A stretch of DNA of 64,000 nt from Sinimarinibacterium flocculans (GTDB taxonomy: Bacteria > Pseudomonadota > Gammaproteobacteria > Nevskiales > Nevskiaceae): contig NZ_QICN01000005.1 in assembly GCF_003201205.1 (NCBI RefSeq), positions 1 to 64,000 on the forward strand. Direction: 5' to 3'. A program made the translations under genes and the position numbers. The notes beneath the pieces were generated by a model that was given only the letters and a program-made list of their open reading frames with translations, was not told where the DNA came from and did no database searches. The stretch's first letter is position 1. Every line of letters starts with the position of its first letter. Positions 16,601 to 24,665 of the stretch are shown in pieces.

Positions 16601-17169
16601 GCGTTCGCCGGGCTGCGGCCTCAGGCCTGCTTTGCCTCGCCGCCTGGGCGATCCCCGCACGCGCCCTGGAAATCCCGCCGCCGGCGTATCAAGTAGCTGC
16701 CCATCAAGCCGGAATTCCACCGGCGGTGCTGTTCGCCGTGGCGCAGCAGGAAAGCGGTGTCCGCCTGCGCGGAAAAACCATTCCATGGCCTTGGACCTTG
16801 AACGTGGCGGGCGAACCGCGCCGGTTCCGGACCCAGGACGCGGCTTGCGGCAACTTGCAAAGTACGCTCAGCGAAGTGGCGCCTACGCGCGTTGATGCCG
16901 GCCTTGCGCAGATCAACCTGGGCTATCAACGGCATCGCTACGACCATCCCTGCGACGTGCTCGATCCTTACCGCAATCTCGCCATGGCCGCAGAGATTCT
17001 GCGCGAACAGCACACACCGGGAGAGGACTGGCTGCTCGCCATCGGCCGTTATCACCGGCCAGCCGGTGGTACGCCGGCAGAGCGCTATCGTCGCAGCGTC
17101 CGTCAGCACCTGTCGCGCGTCCACGGCAACCCGATTGCGCTCGTCGCATCCGGGAGTCACTTCCCGTGA
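16585..17169 (+). CDS. Lytic transglycosylase (SLT domain), conjugation-associated
   Basis: A 194-residue exported protein: signal peptide (AAASGLLCLAAWAIPARA) then an SLT fold with the catalytic-type Glu in FAVAQQESG, the DAGLAQINLGY motif and NLAMAAEILREQ. It opens the peptidoglycan locally so that the conjugation apparatus can be assembled. It overlaps TIGR03759 upstream and TIGR03765 downstream. Confidence 0.9.
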   Translation: MAALVSVRRAAASGLLCLAAWAIPARALEIPPPAYQVAAHQAGIPPAVLFAVAQQESGVRLRGKTIPWPWTLNVAGEPRRFRTQDAACGNLQSTLSEVAPTRVDAGLAQINLGYQRHRYDHPCDVLDPYRNLAMAAEILREQHTPGEDWLLAIGRYHRPAGGTPAERYRRSVRQHLSRVHGNPIALVASGSHFP

Positions 17170-17687
17170 GATGCGCCGCCCCACTGCTCGGCCTGCTGAT
17201 CCTCGCCGCCCATGCGGCCGAACAGGCCCTGATTGTCGTCGAGAACCGGGGAGGTTCTGCCGAGTTGCCGTACTACCAAGCCCTGGGCCTGCCGCCACGT
17301 GACCAGGATGCGCCAACGCCGCATATCGAACTGCCCCCTCAACAGGACCATCGTTACAGCGAGGCGGACATGCTGCCGGTGCGCTCGGCTCACCTGTCAC
17401 CGGGCGACGTGGCGCGCAGGGAAATCCGGGCACCAGGGCTCACATCAGTATTCCTGGTCGGCGACGACGACCGTTCCCGTTTGTGGCTGGAACGGCGGGC
17501 GCCGAATCTGCGCGACCTTGGTGCGGTGGGGTTGGTAGTCCAGGTCGAATCGCCAGAGGCCCTGGCCTCGCTGCGAGCCGTGGCGCCCGACCTGCCCCTG
17601 GTGCCAGTCTCCGGTGACGATCTGGCCCAGCGCCTGGGACTGCGCCACTACCCGGTGCTGATCACCGCCACCGGCATCGAGCAGTGA
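17166..17687 (+). CDS. TIGR03765-family ICE protein
   Basis: A 173-residue exported protein (short signal peptide LLGLLILAAHAAEQ) of family TIGR03765, with SAHLSPGDVARREI, VFLVGDDDRSRLWL and the end LGLRHYPVLITATGIEQ. It acts presumably in the periplasm with the T4SS; the mechanism is unknown. It has a GTG start overlapping the transglycosylase stop, and TraD follows after ten bases. Confidence 0.85.
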   Translation: MRCAAPLLGLLILAAHAAEQALIVVENRGGSAELPYYQALGLPPRDQDAPTPHIELPPQQDHRYSEADMLPVRSAHLSPGDVARREIRAPGLTSVFLVGDDDRSRLWLERRAPNLRDLGAVGLVVQVESPEALASLRAVAPDLPLVPVSGDDLAQRLGLRHYPVLITATGIEQ

Positions 17688-17697
17688 GGCCATCGCC

Positions 17698-19845
17698 ATG
17701 GCCCAGCCGCATGCCGTCGAAGTCCTCCTGCGGCCAGCGGTGGAGCTCTACACCGTGGCGGTCTGCGCCGGCGCCGCGCTGGTGTGCCTGGTGGCACCGT
17801 GGTCGCTTGCGCTAAGCCCGCTACTCGGGGTCGGAAGCGCACTGACGTTCCTGGTGTTCGGTGCGATCCGACTGCGTGACGCTTGGGTAATCCTGCGCTA
17901 CCGCCGCAACATCCGCCGGCTGCCGCGCTACGTGATGACCAGCCGCGACGTGCCGGTCAGCCAGCACCGCCTGTTCGTCGGCCGGGGCTTTCGCTGGGAG
18001 CAGCGACACACGCACCGGCTGGTGCAGACGTACAAACCCGAATTCCGTCGCTACGCCGAGCCGACGACGTTCTACCGGATGGCCCGCCGGCTGGAGGAGC
18101 GGCTGGAGTTTGCGCCACCACCGCTGCCCAAGCTGGCGCGCGTGCTGGCCTGGGACAGCCCGCTCAATCCAGCCCGGCCGCTGCCGCCGGTAGGTGGCCT
18201 GCCTCGATTGCACGGCATCGAGCCTCACGAGATCGACGTCACGCTGCCACTGGGCGAGCGTGTCGGCCACACGCTAGTGCTCGGCACTACGCGGGTCGGC
18301 AAGACCCGCCTGGCCGAGCTGTTCATCACCCAGGACATCCGCCGCAAGGTCAACGGCGAGCACGAGGTCGTGATCGTGTTCGACCCCAAGGGCGACGCCG
18401 ACCTGCTCAAGCGCATGTATGTCGAGGCTCGTCGTGCCGGGCGCGAAGGCGAGTTCTATGTTTTCCACCTCGGCTGGGCCGACATCAGCGCCCGCTACAA
18501 CGCCGTGGGAAGGTTCGGCCGCATCTCGGAGGTCGCGACGCGCATCGCGAGACAGCTTTCCGGCGAAGGCAACAGTGCGGCATTTCGCGAGTTCGCCTGG
18601 CGCTTCGTCAACATCATCGCGCGCGCCCTGGTCGAGCTGGGACAGCGCCCGGACTACCTGCTGATCCAGCGGCATGTGGTCAACATCGACGCGCTGTTCA
18701 TCGAGTACGCACAACACTTCTTCGCCAAGACCGAGCCCAAGGCCTGGGAAGTCATCGTCCAGCTCGAAGCGCGTCTGAACGACAAGACCATCCCGCGCCA
18801 CATGGTGGGGCGCGAGAAGCGGGTGGTGGCGCTGGAGCAGTACCTGTCGCAGACACGCATCTACGACCCGGTACTTGATGGCCTGCGCAGCGCTGTGCGC
18901 TACGACCGAACGTACTTCGACAAGATCGTCGCATCGTTGCTGCCGCTGCTTGAGAAGCTCACGACCGGCAAGATCGCGCAACTGCTAGCACCGAACTACT
19001 CGGACCTGTCGGACCCGCGTCCGATCTTCGACTGGATGCAGATCGTCCGGAAGCGCGCCATCGTCTATGTCGGGCTGGACGCACTCTCCGACGCCGAGGT
19101 GGCGGCTGCGGTCGGCAATTCCATGTTCAGCGATCTGGTCTCGGTCGCCGGCCACATCTACAAGCATGGCATCGACGACGGCCTGCCGGGTGCGGATGCC
19201 AGCACCAAGGTGCCGATCAACGTCCATGCGGATGAATTCAATGAGCTGATGGGCGACGAATTCATCCCCCTCATCAACAAGGGTGGCGGTGCCGGCATGC
19301 AGGTCACCGCTTATACGCAGACCCTCTCGGACATCGAGGCACGCATCGGCAACCGCGCCAAGGCCGGCCAGGTCATTGGCAACTTCAACAACCTGTTCAT
19401 GCTGCGCGTGCGGGAAACCGCCACCGCCGAGCTGCTGACGCGGCAGTTGCCGAAGGTCGAGGTCTACACCACCACCCTGGTGAGCGGCGCCACCGACAGC
19501 TCCGATATTCACGGTCCAACTGACTTCACCAGTAATGCGCAGGACCGAATCAGCACGTCGAGTGTGCCGCTGATCGAACCCGCGCACGTGGTAGGGCTGC
19601 CGAAGGGGCAGTGCTTTGCTCTCATCGAAGGCGGCAACCTGTGGAAGGTACGCATGCCGCTTCCGGCGCCCGATCCGGACGAGGTCATGCCCAAGGATCT
19701 GCAGCAACTCGCCGGTTACATGCGTCAGCACTACATTGAGGAGGGGGAATGGTGGGAGCGCGCCGGCGCGCCCTGCCTGCAAGATGACGACTCTTTGCCT
19801 GAGGACTTGGCAGAGGAAGCGCACAGCGACGAGGCGCGGTCATGA
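17698..19845 (+). CDS. traD: Conjugative coupling protein TraD (TIGR03743)
   Basis: A 715-residue VirD4/TraD-type coupling protein. Two N-terminal membrane segments (about residues 20-65) precede the ATPase domain with Walker A GTTRVGKTRLAEL (about residue 200) and Walker B-like VIVFDPKGDADLL. The segment INVHADEFNELMGDEFI contains the second acidic motif. It docks the relaxase-DNA complex to the secretion channel at the inner membrane. It overlaps the TIGR03747 gene by four bases. Although the coupling protein is present, no relaxase is visible in the window. Confidence 0.95.
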   Translation: MAQPHAVEVLLRPAVELYTVAVCAGAALVCLVAPWSLALSPLLGVGSALTFLVFGAIRLRDAWVILRYRRNIRRLPRYVMTSRDVPVSQHRLFVGRGFRWEQRHTHRLVQTYKPEFRRYAEPTTFYRMARRLEERLEFAPPPLPKLARVLAWDSPLNPARPLPPVGGLPRLHGIEPHEIDVTLPLGERVGHTLVLGTTRVGKTRLAELFITQDIRRKVNGEHEVVIVFDPKGDADLLKRMYVEARRAGREGEFYVFHLGWADISARYNAVGRFGRISEVATRIARQLSGEGNSAAFREFAWRFVNIIARALVELGQRPDYLLIQRHVVNIDALFIEYAQHFFAKTEPKAWEVIVQLEARLNDKTIPRHMVGREKRVVALEQYLSQTRIYDPVLDGLRSAVRYDRTYFDKIVASLLPLLEKLTTGKIAQLLAPNYSDLSDPRPIFDWMQIVRKRAIVYVGLDALSDAEVAAAVGNSMFSDLVSVAGHIYKHGIDDGLPGADASTKVPINVHADEFNELMGDEFIPLINKGGGAGMQVTAYTQTLSDIEARIGNRAKAGQVIGNFNNLFMLRVRETATAELLTRQLPKVEVYTTTLVSGATDSSDIHGPTDFTSNAQDRISTSSVPLIEPAHVVGLPKGQCFALIEGGNLWKVRMPLPAPDPDEVMPKDLQQLAGYMRQHYIEEGEWWERAGAPCLQDDDSLPEDLAEEAHSDEARS

Positions 19846-20591
19846 ACGATCCGGCGGCAACGACCCAGCGGCAGCAGGTACGCCAGCATGGGTTGATCGC
19901 CAGCATCGTCACCCTGCCATTTCGTCTGTTCGGCGTGCTGTGCGCCTCGTTACTACTGTCGATCGTCATCGAATGCGTCGGCATGCATCTGTTCTGGCCG
20001 GACCAGGGATGGCGCCACGCCCAGGGTATGCTCGAATACGAGCTGGACCAGCTTTCCTCCCACTTCACTCGCAGCGCCGTCGTGCAGGAGCCGGGCCGCA
20101 CGGCGCGCTGGCTGGTGGAGGGTGCCCACGAGTGGATCTTCGTGAAGACCGGCCTGCTGGAGTGGATGCGCGATACCTCGGCCCAAGCCAGTGCGCCCAG
20201 CCATAGCGGCGTCCGTGACTTCCGCTACTACCTCAGCCAAGCCTATGTTTGGACCGAGAGTTACCTGATCGCCACCGCCTTCATCACGCTGACCTTCTGC
20301 GTCCGGCTATTGGTCCTGGTGCTGACGCTGCCGTTGTTCCTGCTTGCGGCCTTCATCGGATTGCTCGACGGACTGGTACGACGCGACATCCGCAAATTCG
20401 GTGCCGGGCGGGAATCCGGATTCGTCTACCACCGGGCCAAAGCTGCGCTGATGCCGCTGGCCGTACTGCCGTGGGTGATCTACCTCACGCTGCCGATATC
20501 GGTGCATCCGCTGCTGATCTTGCTGCCAGCGGCCATGCTGCTCGGGCTAGTAATGAACATCGCGGCAGCGACGTTCAAGAAATATCTTTAA
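19842..20591 (+). CDS. TIGR03747-family ICE membrane protein
   Basis: A 249-residue inner-membrane protein with about four hydrophobic segments (around residues 25-45, 140-180, 210-245), including LVLVLTLPLFLLAAFIGLLDG (21 residues, seen in two parts) and the conserved DGLVRRDIRKFGAGRESGF loop. It belongs to the T4SS of this ICE class; its precise role is unknown. In related ICEs the RAQPRD gene follows directly. Here a 7.3-kb defence cargo intervenes. Confidence 0.9.
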   Translation: MNDPAATTQRQQVRQHGLIASIVTLPFRLFGVLCASLLLSIVIECVGMHLFWPDQGWRHAQGMLEYELDQLSSHFTRSAVVQEPGRTARWLVEGAHEWIFVKTGLLEWMRDTSAQASAPSHSGVRDFRYYLSQAYVWTESYLIATAFITLTFCVRLLVLVLTLPLFLLAAFIGLLDGLVRRDIRKFGAGRESGFVYHRAKAALMPLAVLPWVIYLTLPISVHPLLILLPAAMLLGLVMNIAAATFKKYL

Positions 20592-20836
20592 GACTATCGT
20601 CTGAACTTCTCCGGATGTAGTAGGAATGCGGGCCTATATGAGATTAGCGTCTCGAAATCAGCATGGCATGAGAGGCAGCAGTGTGCCGGACGCGGCCCGT
20701 CGCGATGCATTTAGGACAGGGGTCGAACTGAAACGTTTCCAGGTTAGCGAAGCCTTTCCAATAGCTTCGGTTCTTCTTTATGTGCTCTCTTTACCTTATC
20801 GTGAAGTGAACTGCGGGACTGTCGCCAACAGTGCTT

Positions 20837-21700
20837 CTATTCTTCTTCAGCCCTCGGCGGCCAAACATCTACGGAGCGCGGTAGATGCAGCAGACTCAGA
20901 ACAACACCGTACTGCTCTGCATGAATCTTCATCTCCCGGAGCGGCGTATCAGCACTGGCATACGGAAACCAGATCGAGGCGGGGATTCGAGTGCCCAACC
21001 GATCACGCTTGATGCTAGCGTTGGCGGCGAGCGCTCCGTCAGGCACGGGGATAACGTTGCTGCGTGTCCGGAAGAAAGCACCGGCCTTGGCCGCCGGTTC
21101 ACTCGACCACGCCCAGTTGATAAAGCCATCGTTGGACATCACCAGCACGGCCTTCTCATCCGTGTACTGCAACCATTTAAGGATCGCCGCTGTCAGCGAC
21201 ACGCCGTAGCGATCAGCGCAATGCCCGAGCAAGTCCAGATCGACGGTGGTCGTGACCTGCTTACGATAGTCGTCGAGCGGCATCAATAAGTATGACGCAA
21301 ACAGGTCGGCTTGCCCTTCGATGTCCTTGTCATCCTTGGACCAGTTCAGCATGTCAGCGTCGCTGCATTGGAACGACTCTCTGATTTGCCGGTGCAGGAT
21401 GTAATGCCCAAGCTCATGGGCTTGCGTGAACCGTATCCGACCAGGTGAAGACACTGCCTCGTTGTACAGCAGCAGCCATTCTTTTCTACCATCGCCCGGA
21501 AACAGCGCGCCATCGAAGCCCTTGATGTTAGCCGCCTGGACTTGGGTGATCGGATCGCCCCAGCCAAAGATGCGGGCCGCCTCCATCGCGAGCGGCGGTA
21601 CCTCTACAGGAAAACGCTCCACACCGTGGGCTGCGCTGAATATCTCAGCCAGTTTCACTAACCTGTTGGCTGCACGCTGTGGAGTCCAGACCTCGGTCAT
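20837..21700 (-). CDS. CapP-like ImmA/IrrE-type zinc peptidase
   Basis: A 287-residue metallopeptidase of the ImmA/IrrE (COG2856) family with the zinc motif H95-E96-x-x-H99 in FTQAHELGHYILH, a downstream acidic ligand region (EGQADLFASYLLMP), and a C-terminal sensing domain. In CBASS operons a peptidase of this kind (CapP) cleaves the repressor CapH when it senses single-stranded DNA, releasing CBASS expression. That role is inferred here from its translational coupling (ATGA overlap) to an HTH gene and its position divergent from a CD-NTase. The nearest alternative is an anti-repressor of a lost phage-like element. Confidence 0.85.
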   Translation of the reverse strand: MTEVWTPQRAANRLVKLAEIFSAAHGVERFPVEVPPLAMEAARIFGWGDPITQVQAANIKGFDGALFPGDGRKEWLLLYNEAVSSPGRIRFTQAHELGHYILHRQIRESFQCSDADMLNWSKDDKDIEGQADLFASYLLMPLDDYRKQVTTTVDLDLLGHCADRYGVSLTAAILKWLQYTDEKAVLVMSNDGFINWAWSSEPAAKAGAFFRTRSNVIPVPDGALAANASIKRDRLGTRIPASIWFPYASADTPLREMKIHAEQYGVVLSLLHLPRSVDVWPPRAEEE

Positions 21701-22023
21701 TGCGAGGTTTTCTTAAAGGTGTTCAGTATCTTGCGGAGTTGCTCTTTCGCCTCAGGCTCGAGCTTCTGATAGCCGCGAAAGAAAGCCTCGTCCAGATGCC
21801 GTTCCTCTGGCGCCCGCACATCCTCTTCCAAGAAGTAAGCGGCAGCAACGCCTAGCGCGTCGGCGAGTGCCGTCAGTTTCTCTGCCGATGGTCGCTGGGA
21901 TTCGCGGTTCTCAAGTTCCCAGAGGTAACTCTTGCTGAGTCCTGCAAGGTCGGCCAGTTTCTCGAGCGTCAGCCCGCGCTCCTTGCGAAGCTCGCGCAAC
22001 TTCTCGCCGAGACGTGTCGCCAT
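21697..22023 (-). CDS. CapH-like XRE-family repressor
   Basis: A 108-residue helix-turn-helix protein: MATRLGEKLRELRKERGLTLEKLADLAGLSKSYLWELE (recognition region GLTLEKLADLAGLSKSYLWE), followed by an acidic helical C-terminal part likely to mediate dimers. The start at 22023 is chosen because CTAGGAGACGG-type sequence (TTAGGAGACGGATC) precedes the ATG; an upstream in-frame start lacks this. It is paired with the peptidase gene and faces the CBASS operon across a 165-base control region, so it is probably the CBASS repressor and self-regulator. Confidence 0.85.
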   Translation of the reverse strand: MATRLGEKLRELRKERGLTLEKLADLAGLSKSYLWELENRESQRPSAEKLTALADALGVAAAYFLEEDVRAPEERHLDEAFFRGYQKLEPEAKEQLRKILNTFKKTSQ

Positions 22024-22063
22024 GATCCGTCTCCTAATCCGAAATGCGTGAGCGAAGAATACC

Positions 22064-22079
22064 ACGACACCGAACTTTT
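22064..22079. repeat. Operator-like direct repeat, copy 1
   Basis: ACGACACCGAACTTTT, matching 22,123-22,138 at 15 of 16 positions. It lies just upstream of the CBASS promoter -35 box and 41 bases from the capH start codon, so it could control both directions. Confidence 0.6.
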
Positions 22080-22082
22080 CGT

Positions 22083-22110
22083 TTGACATTAGAGGAAACG
22101 GGTGTAATAT
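22083..22110 (+). promoter_or_regulatory. Consensus sigma-70 promoter of the CBASS operon
   Basis: TTGACA (22083-22088), a 16-base spacer and TAATAT (22105-22110), 78 bases before the CD-NTase start. It is flanked by the two 16-bp direct repeats, as expected for a strong promoter held off by a repressor. Confidence 0.7.
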
Positions 22111-22122
22111 CCCCTCATGTTC

Positions 22123-22138
22123 ACGATACCGAACTTTT
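22123..22138. repeat. Operator-like direct repeat, copy 2
   Basis: ACGATACCGAACTTTT, 59 bases from copy 1, over or just after the expected transcription start of the CBASS operon. Confidence 0.6.
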
Positions 22139-22188
22139 AATCATGACTCGCTGATACGAGCCAGATTGCCTCATAAGGAGCCTTCCAA

Positions 22189-23154
22189 ATGTCCCGAACC
22201 CATATTGACCATCGCGACCTGGTGCGGTTCGCGGAAGATAAGGTCAATCTGCCCAAAGACAAGGCGGATGAATACCGCGCTCAGGCGCGCCGGCTGCGCG
22301 AGAAGTTGGAGGGCTACCTCTCGGAACACCCGGACTTCTCACTTAGGCGGATTCAACTATCGGGCAGCCTTGCCAAGGGCACCGCGCTGCGGTCGCTCAA
22401 CGACATCGACATGGCCGTCTACGTCAGTGGCTCCGATGCCCCCCACGACATCCAGGCGCTGCTGGATTACCTGGCTGAACGGTTGCGCAAGGCTTTCCCC
22501 AACTTCAGCCCGGATCAGGTCAAGCCGCAGACCTACTCGGTCACTGTATCGTTCCGGGGATCAGGCTTGGACGTGGATGTGGTCCCGATCCTGTATGCCG
22601 GCCTGCCTGACTGGCGCGGCGATCTGATCAGCCAGGACGACGGCTCCTTCCTAGAGACCAGCATCCCGCTGCACTTGGAGTTCGCACGCAAGCGCAAGCA
22701 GGCGCAGCCGACCCACTTCGCGCAGGTCGTGCGGTTAGTGAAGTTCTGGGCACGACGCATGAAACAGGAGAGAGACGGCTTCCGGTTCAAGTCCTTCATG
22801 ATCGAGATGATCCTGGCAAAGCTGTGCGATGACGGCGTAGGTTTCTCGGACTATCCCGAAGCGTTGCAGTCGTTTTTCACCTACGTTGCGAAGTCGAACC
22901 TTCGCGAACGCATTGTCTTCGAGGATCACTACAAAGCCTCCAGCGTCGCCAAACTCGACGATCCCGTGCAAATCATCGATCCAATCAACGCGAGCAACAA
23001 CGTGGCGCGGCTCTATACGGCTGAGAACGCCGACGCCATCGTTGATGCCGCCCTGGACGCGGGCGACGCCATCGACGCTGCCCTGACCGCACCGAATAAA
23101 GAACTGACACTGCACTACTGGCAGAAGGTCTTCGGCCCTTCCTTCCAAGGTTAA
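22189..23154 (+). CDS. CBASS CD-NTase (oligonucleotide cyclase)
   Basis: A 321-residue cGAS/DncV-like nucleotidyltransferase. The active site is intact: G58-S60 in LSGSLAKGT, D72 and D74 in NDIDMAVY, and a third Asp at 130 in LDVDVVPI. A helical C-terminal domain follows (FAQVVRLVKFWARRMK). On phage infection it would make a cyclic di- or trinucleotide second messenger in the cytoplasm. The HORMA and TRIP13 partners make this type III CBASS, in which HORMA binding activates the cyclase. The exact clade and product cannot be told by eye; SAVED effectors of this kind often sense cyclic trinucleotides. A good ribosome site (AAGGAGCC) precedes the start. Confidence 0.93.
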   Translation: MSRTHIDHRDLVRFAEDKVNLPKDKADEYRAQARRLREKLEGYLSEHPDFSLRRIQLSGSLAKGTALRSLNDIDMAVYVSGSDAPHDIQALLDYLAERLRKAFPNFSPDQVKPQTYSVTVSFRGSGLDVDVVPILYAGLPDWRGDLISQDDGSFLETSIPLHLEFARKRKQAQPTHFAQVVRLVKFWARRMKQERDGFRFKSFMIEMILAKLCDDGVGFSDYPEALQSFFTYVAKSNLRERIVFEDHYKASSVAKLDDPVQIIDPINASNNVARLYTAENADAIVDAALDAGDAIDAALTAPNKELTLHYWQKVFGPSFQG

Positions 23155-23159
23155 ACATC

Positions 23160-23675
23160 ATGAGCTACAGCCTTACCGCGACCGAAACCAGGACTTTCAC
23201 GCTGACGCATGCTAGGCACCTTGCAGCGAAGGTGTCGGCGGACCTCAAGCGCTTGCAACGCTTGTACGGGCACATCACCGATGAGCGCATCGCAGAATTC
23301 GAGGGCGAGGTCACCGAACTGCTGCGTATGGGCTATCTCGGAACCGTCACTTACGGCTTTCAGCGCGACGGCAAGTGGATCGAACCCACCTTGCGGTACA
23401 CCGCAAGCGACTTGGCAGGCAGCGGCACGGACGACGATCCTGGACGAGTACCACCTGGGAAAGACATCAGCGGAGCGCAGTTTCACAGCTACTTGACATA
23501 CAGCACCACCTGGGACGCCCTGACGGCGGAGCAGCGTGCGGCGATCAAGCAGCAGTTGCCGCTGCAGCGTGTCAGTGGATCGGACGCCGTAGTCAGCAAT
23601 GGCTACTTCGCCGACGATAAAACCTATTCATCCGGTGGCCGCTCACTTGGCCGCGCCAGCGTGAGGAGCTATTGA
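23160..23675 (+). CDS. CBASS HORMA-domain protein Cap7 (HORMA1 type)
   Basis: A 171-residue protein matching bacterial HORMA-1 proteins: THARHLAAKVSADLKRLQRLYG (seen as THARHLAAKVSADLKR), then DERIAEFEGEVTELLRMGYLGTVTYGF in parts, and a C-terminal safety-belt region with DKTYSSGGRSLGRASVRS. In type III CBASS this protein senses an infection signal, probably a peptide, changes conformation and binds and activates the CD-NTase. It starts six bases after the CD-NTase stop, and its TGA overlaps the TRIP13 ATG. Confidence 0.9.
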   Translation: MSYSLTATETRTFTLTHARHLAAKVSADLKRLQRLYGHITDERIAEFEGEVTELLRMGYLGTVTYGFQRDGKWIEPTLRYTASDLAGSGTDDDPGRVPPGKDISGAQFHSYLTYSTTWDALTAEQRAAIKQQLPLQRVSGSDAVVSNGYFADDKTYSSGGRSLGRASVRSY

Positions 23676-24607
23676 TGAGCCAGCAACCCTACCTCCAAGG
23701 GGTGTTCGAGCGCCCGACAACGCTACCCGACCCAGACGCCCAGGGGCGCCTCGCACAACTCGTCGGGATGGACAACAAGATCAAGCGGCTGGCCAACGTG
23801 CTGGGCGTTCTGATCAATCCAGCAGGGCTTCGAAAATGGCAAGACAAACACCATGCCGACGCCGGCAATCTGCTTGATACCGTCATCCGTCGCCCGCCAC
23901 TGGTGGTCCTCTCCGGTGATGTCGGCTCAGGTAAGACGGAGTTGGCGGAGACCATCGGCGACAAAGTCGCACGCCAGGAAGGCATCGACATCACACTGTT
24001 GCCGCTGAGCCTTTCTTCACGCGGGCAGGGTCGCGTCGGCGAGATGACCCAGCTTGTCTCTGCAGCGTTCGAATATGCGTTCAATGAGGCCAGCAAGTTC
24101 AAGTCGACAAAAGGCGCAGCACGCGGTGGCGTCATCCTGCTTGTCGACGAAGCCGATGCGCTGGCTCAGTCGCGTGAGTGCGATCAGATGCACCATGAAG
24201 ACCGGGCGGGTGTCAACGCCTTCATCCGCGGCATCGATCGATTCGCGAATGGTGGGCTCCCCGCCGTAGTTCTGATGTGCACCAACCGGCTGAATGCCCT
24301 GGACCCGGCAGTGCGCCGGCGAGCCGCGGACATTCTTGTATTCGAGCGCCCCGATGCCGCGCAACGACATGATGTTCTCTCGCGTCGCTTGGGAAATGCC
24401 GGCTTCGGCAAGGCCGACCTGCAGGCGCTCGTAGATGCGACGGGTGAGCAGCCCAAGCGCGCCTACGGGTTCACGTATTCGGATATCACGCAACGGCTGT
24501 TGCCCGCCCTCGTGCTGGACGCGTACCCCGATGGCCCGATCAAGCCATCGCGCGCCATCGAACTGGCTCGGTCGATTCTGCCGACACCGCCGTTTCGCGA
24601 TGTGTGA
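23675..24607 (+). CDS. CBASS TRIP13-like AAA+ ATPase Cap6
   Basis: A 310-residue AAA+ ATPase with Walker A SGDVGSGKT (about residues 80-88), Walker B GVILLVDEADAL, a sensor MCTNRLNALDPAVRRR with arginine finger candidates, and a small lid domain. Like eukaryotic TRIP13 acting on HORMA proteins, Cap6 disassembles the active HORMA-cyclase complex and prevents accidental activation. ATG at 23675 (TGATG overlap) is preferred to a TTG one codon earlier. Confidence 0.92.
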   Translation: MSQQPYLQGVFERPTTLPDPDAQGRLAQLVGMDNKIKRLANVLGVLINPAGLRKWQDKHHADAGNLLDTVIRRPPLVVLSGDVGSGKTELAETIGDKVARQEGIDITLLPLSLSSRGQGRVGEMTQLVSAAFEYAFNEASKFKSTKGAARGGVILLVDEADALAQSRECDQMHHEDRAGVNAFIRGIDRFANGGLPAVVLMCTNRLNALDPAVRRRAADILVFERPDAAQRHDVLSRRLGNAGFGKADLQALVDATGEQPKRAYGFTYSDITQRLLPALVLDAYPDGPIKPSRAIELARSILPTPPFRDV

Positions 24608-24665
24608 CATCTACGCACAGGATGCAATCAAGCGAACAGGTCATCTGTACTAACAAGGAACCAAA

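Noticed and set aside
15339-17169. PilL2-TIGR03759 region as a type IVb pilus cluster
   Set aside because: No pilin, PilQ or PilT genes are present; only the lipoprotein that normally opens this ICE secretion operon.
20837-22023. Phage repressor/anti-repressor remnant
   Set aside because: An ImmA/ImmR pair from a phage or ICEBs1-like element was considered. The divergent CD-NTase and repeat-flanked promoter fit CapP/CapH better, and no phage genes are nearby.
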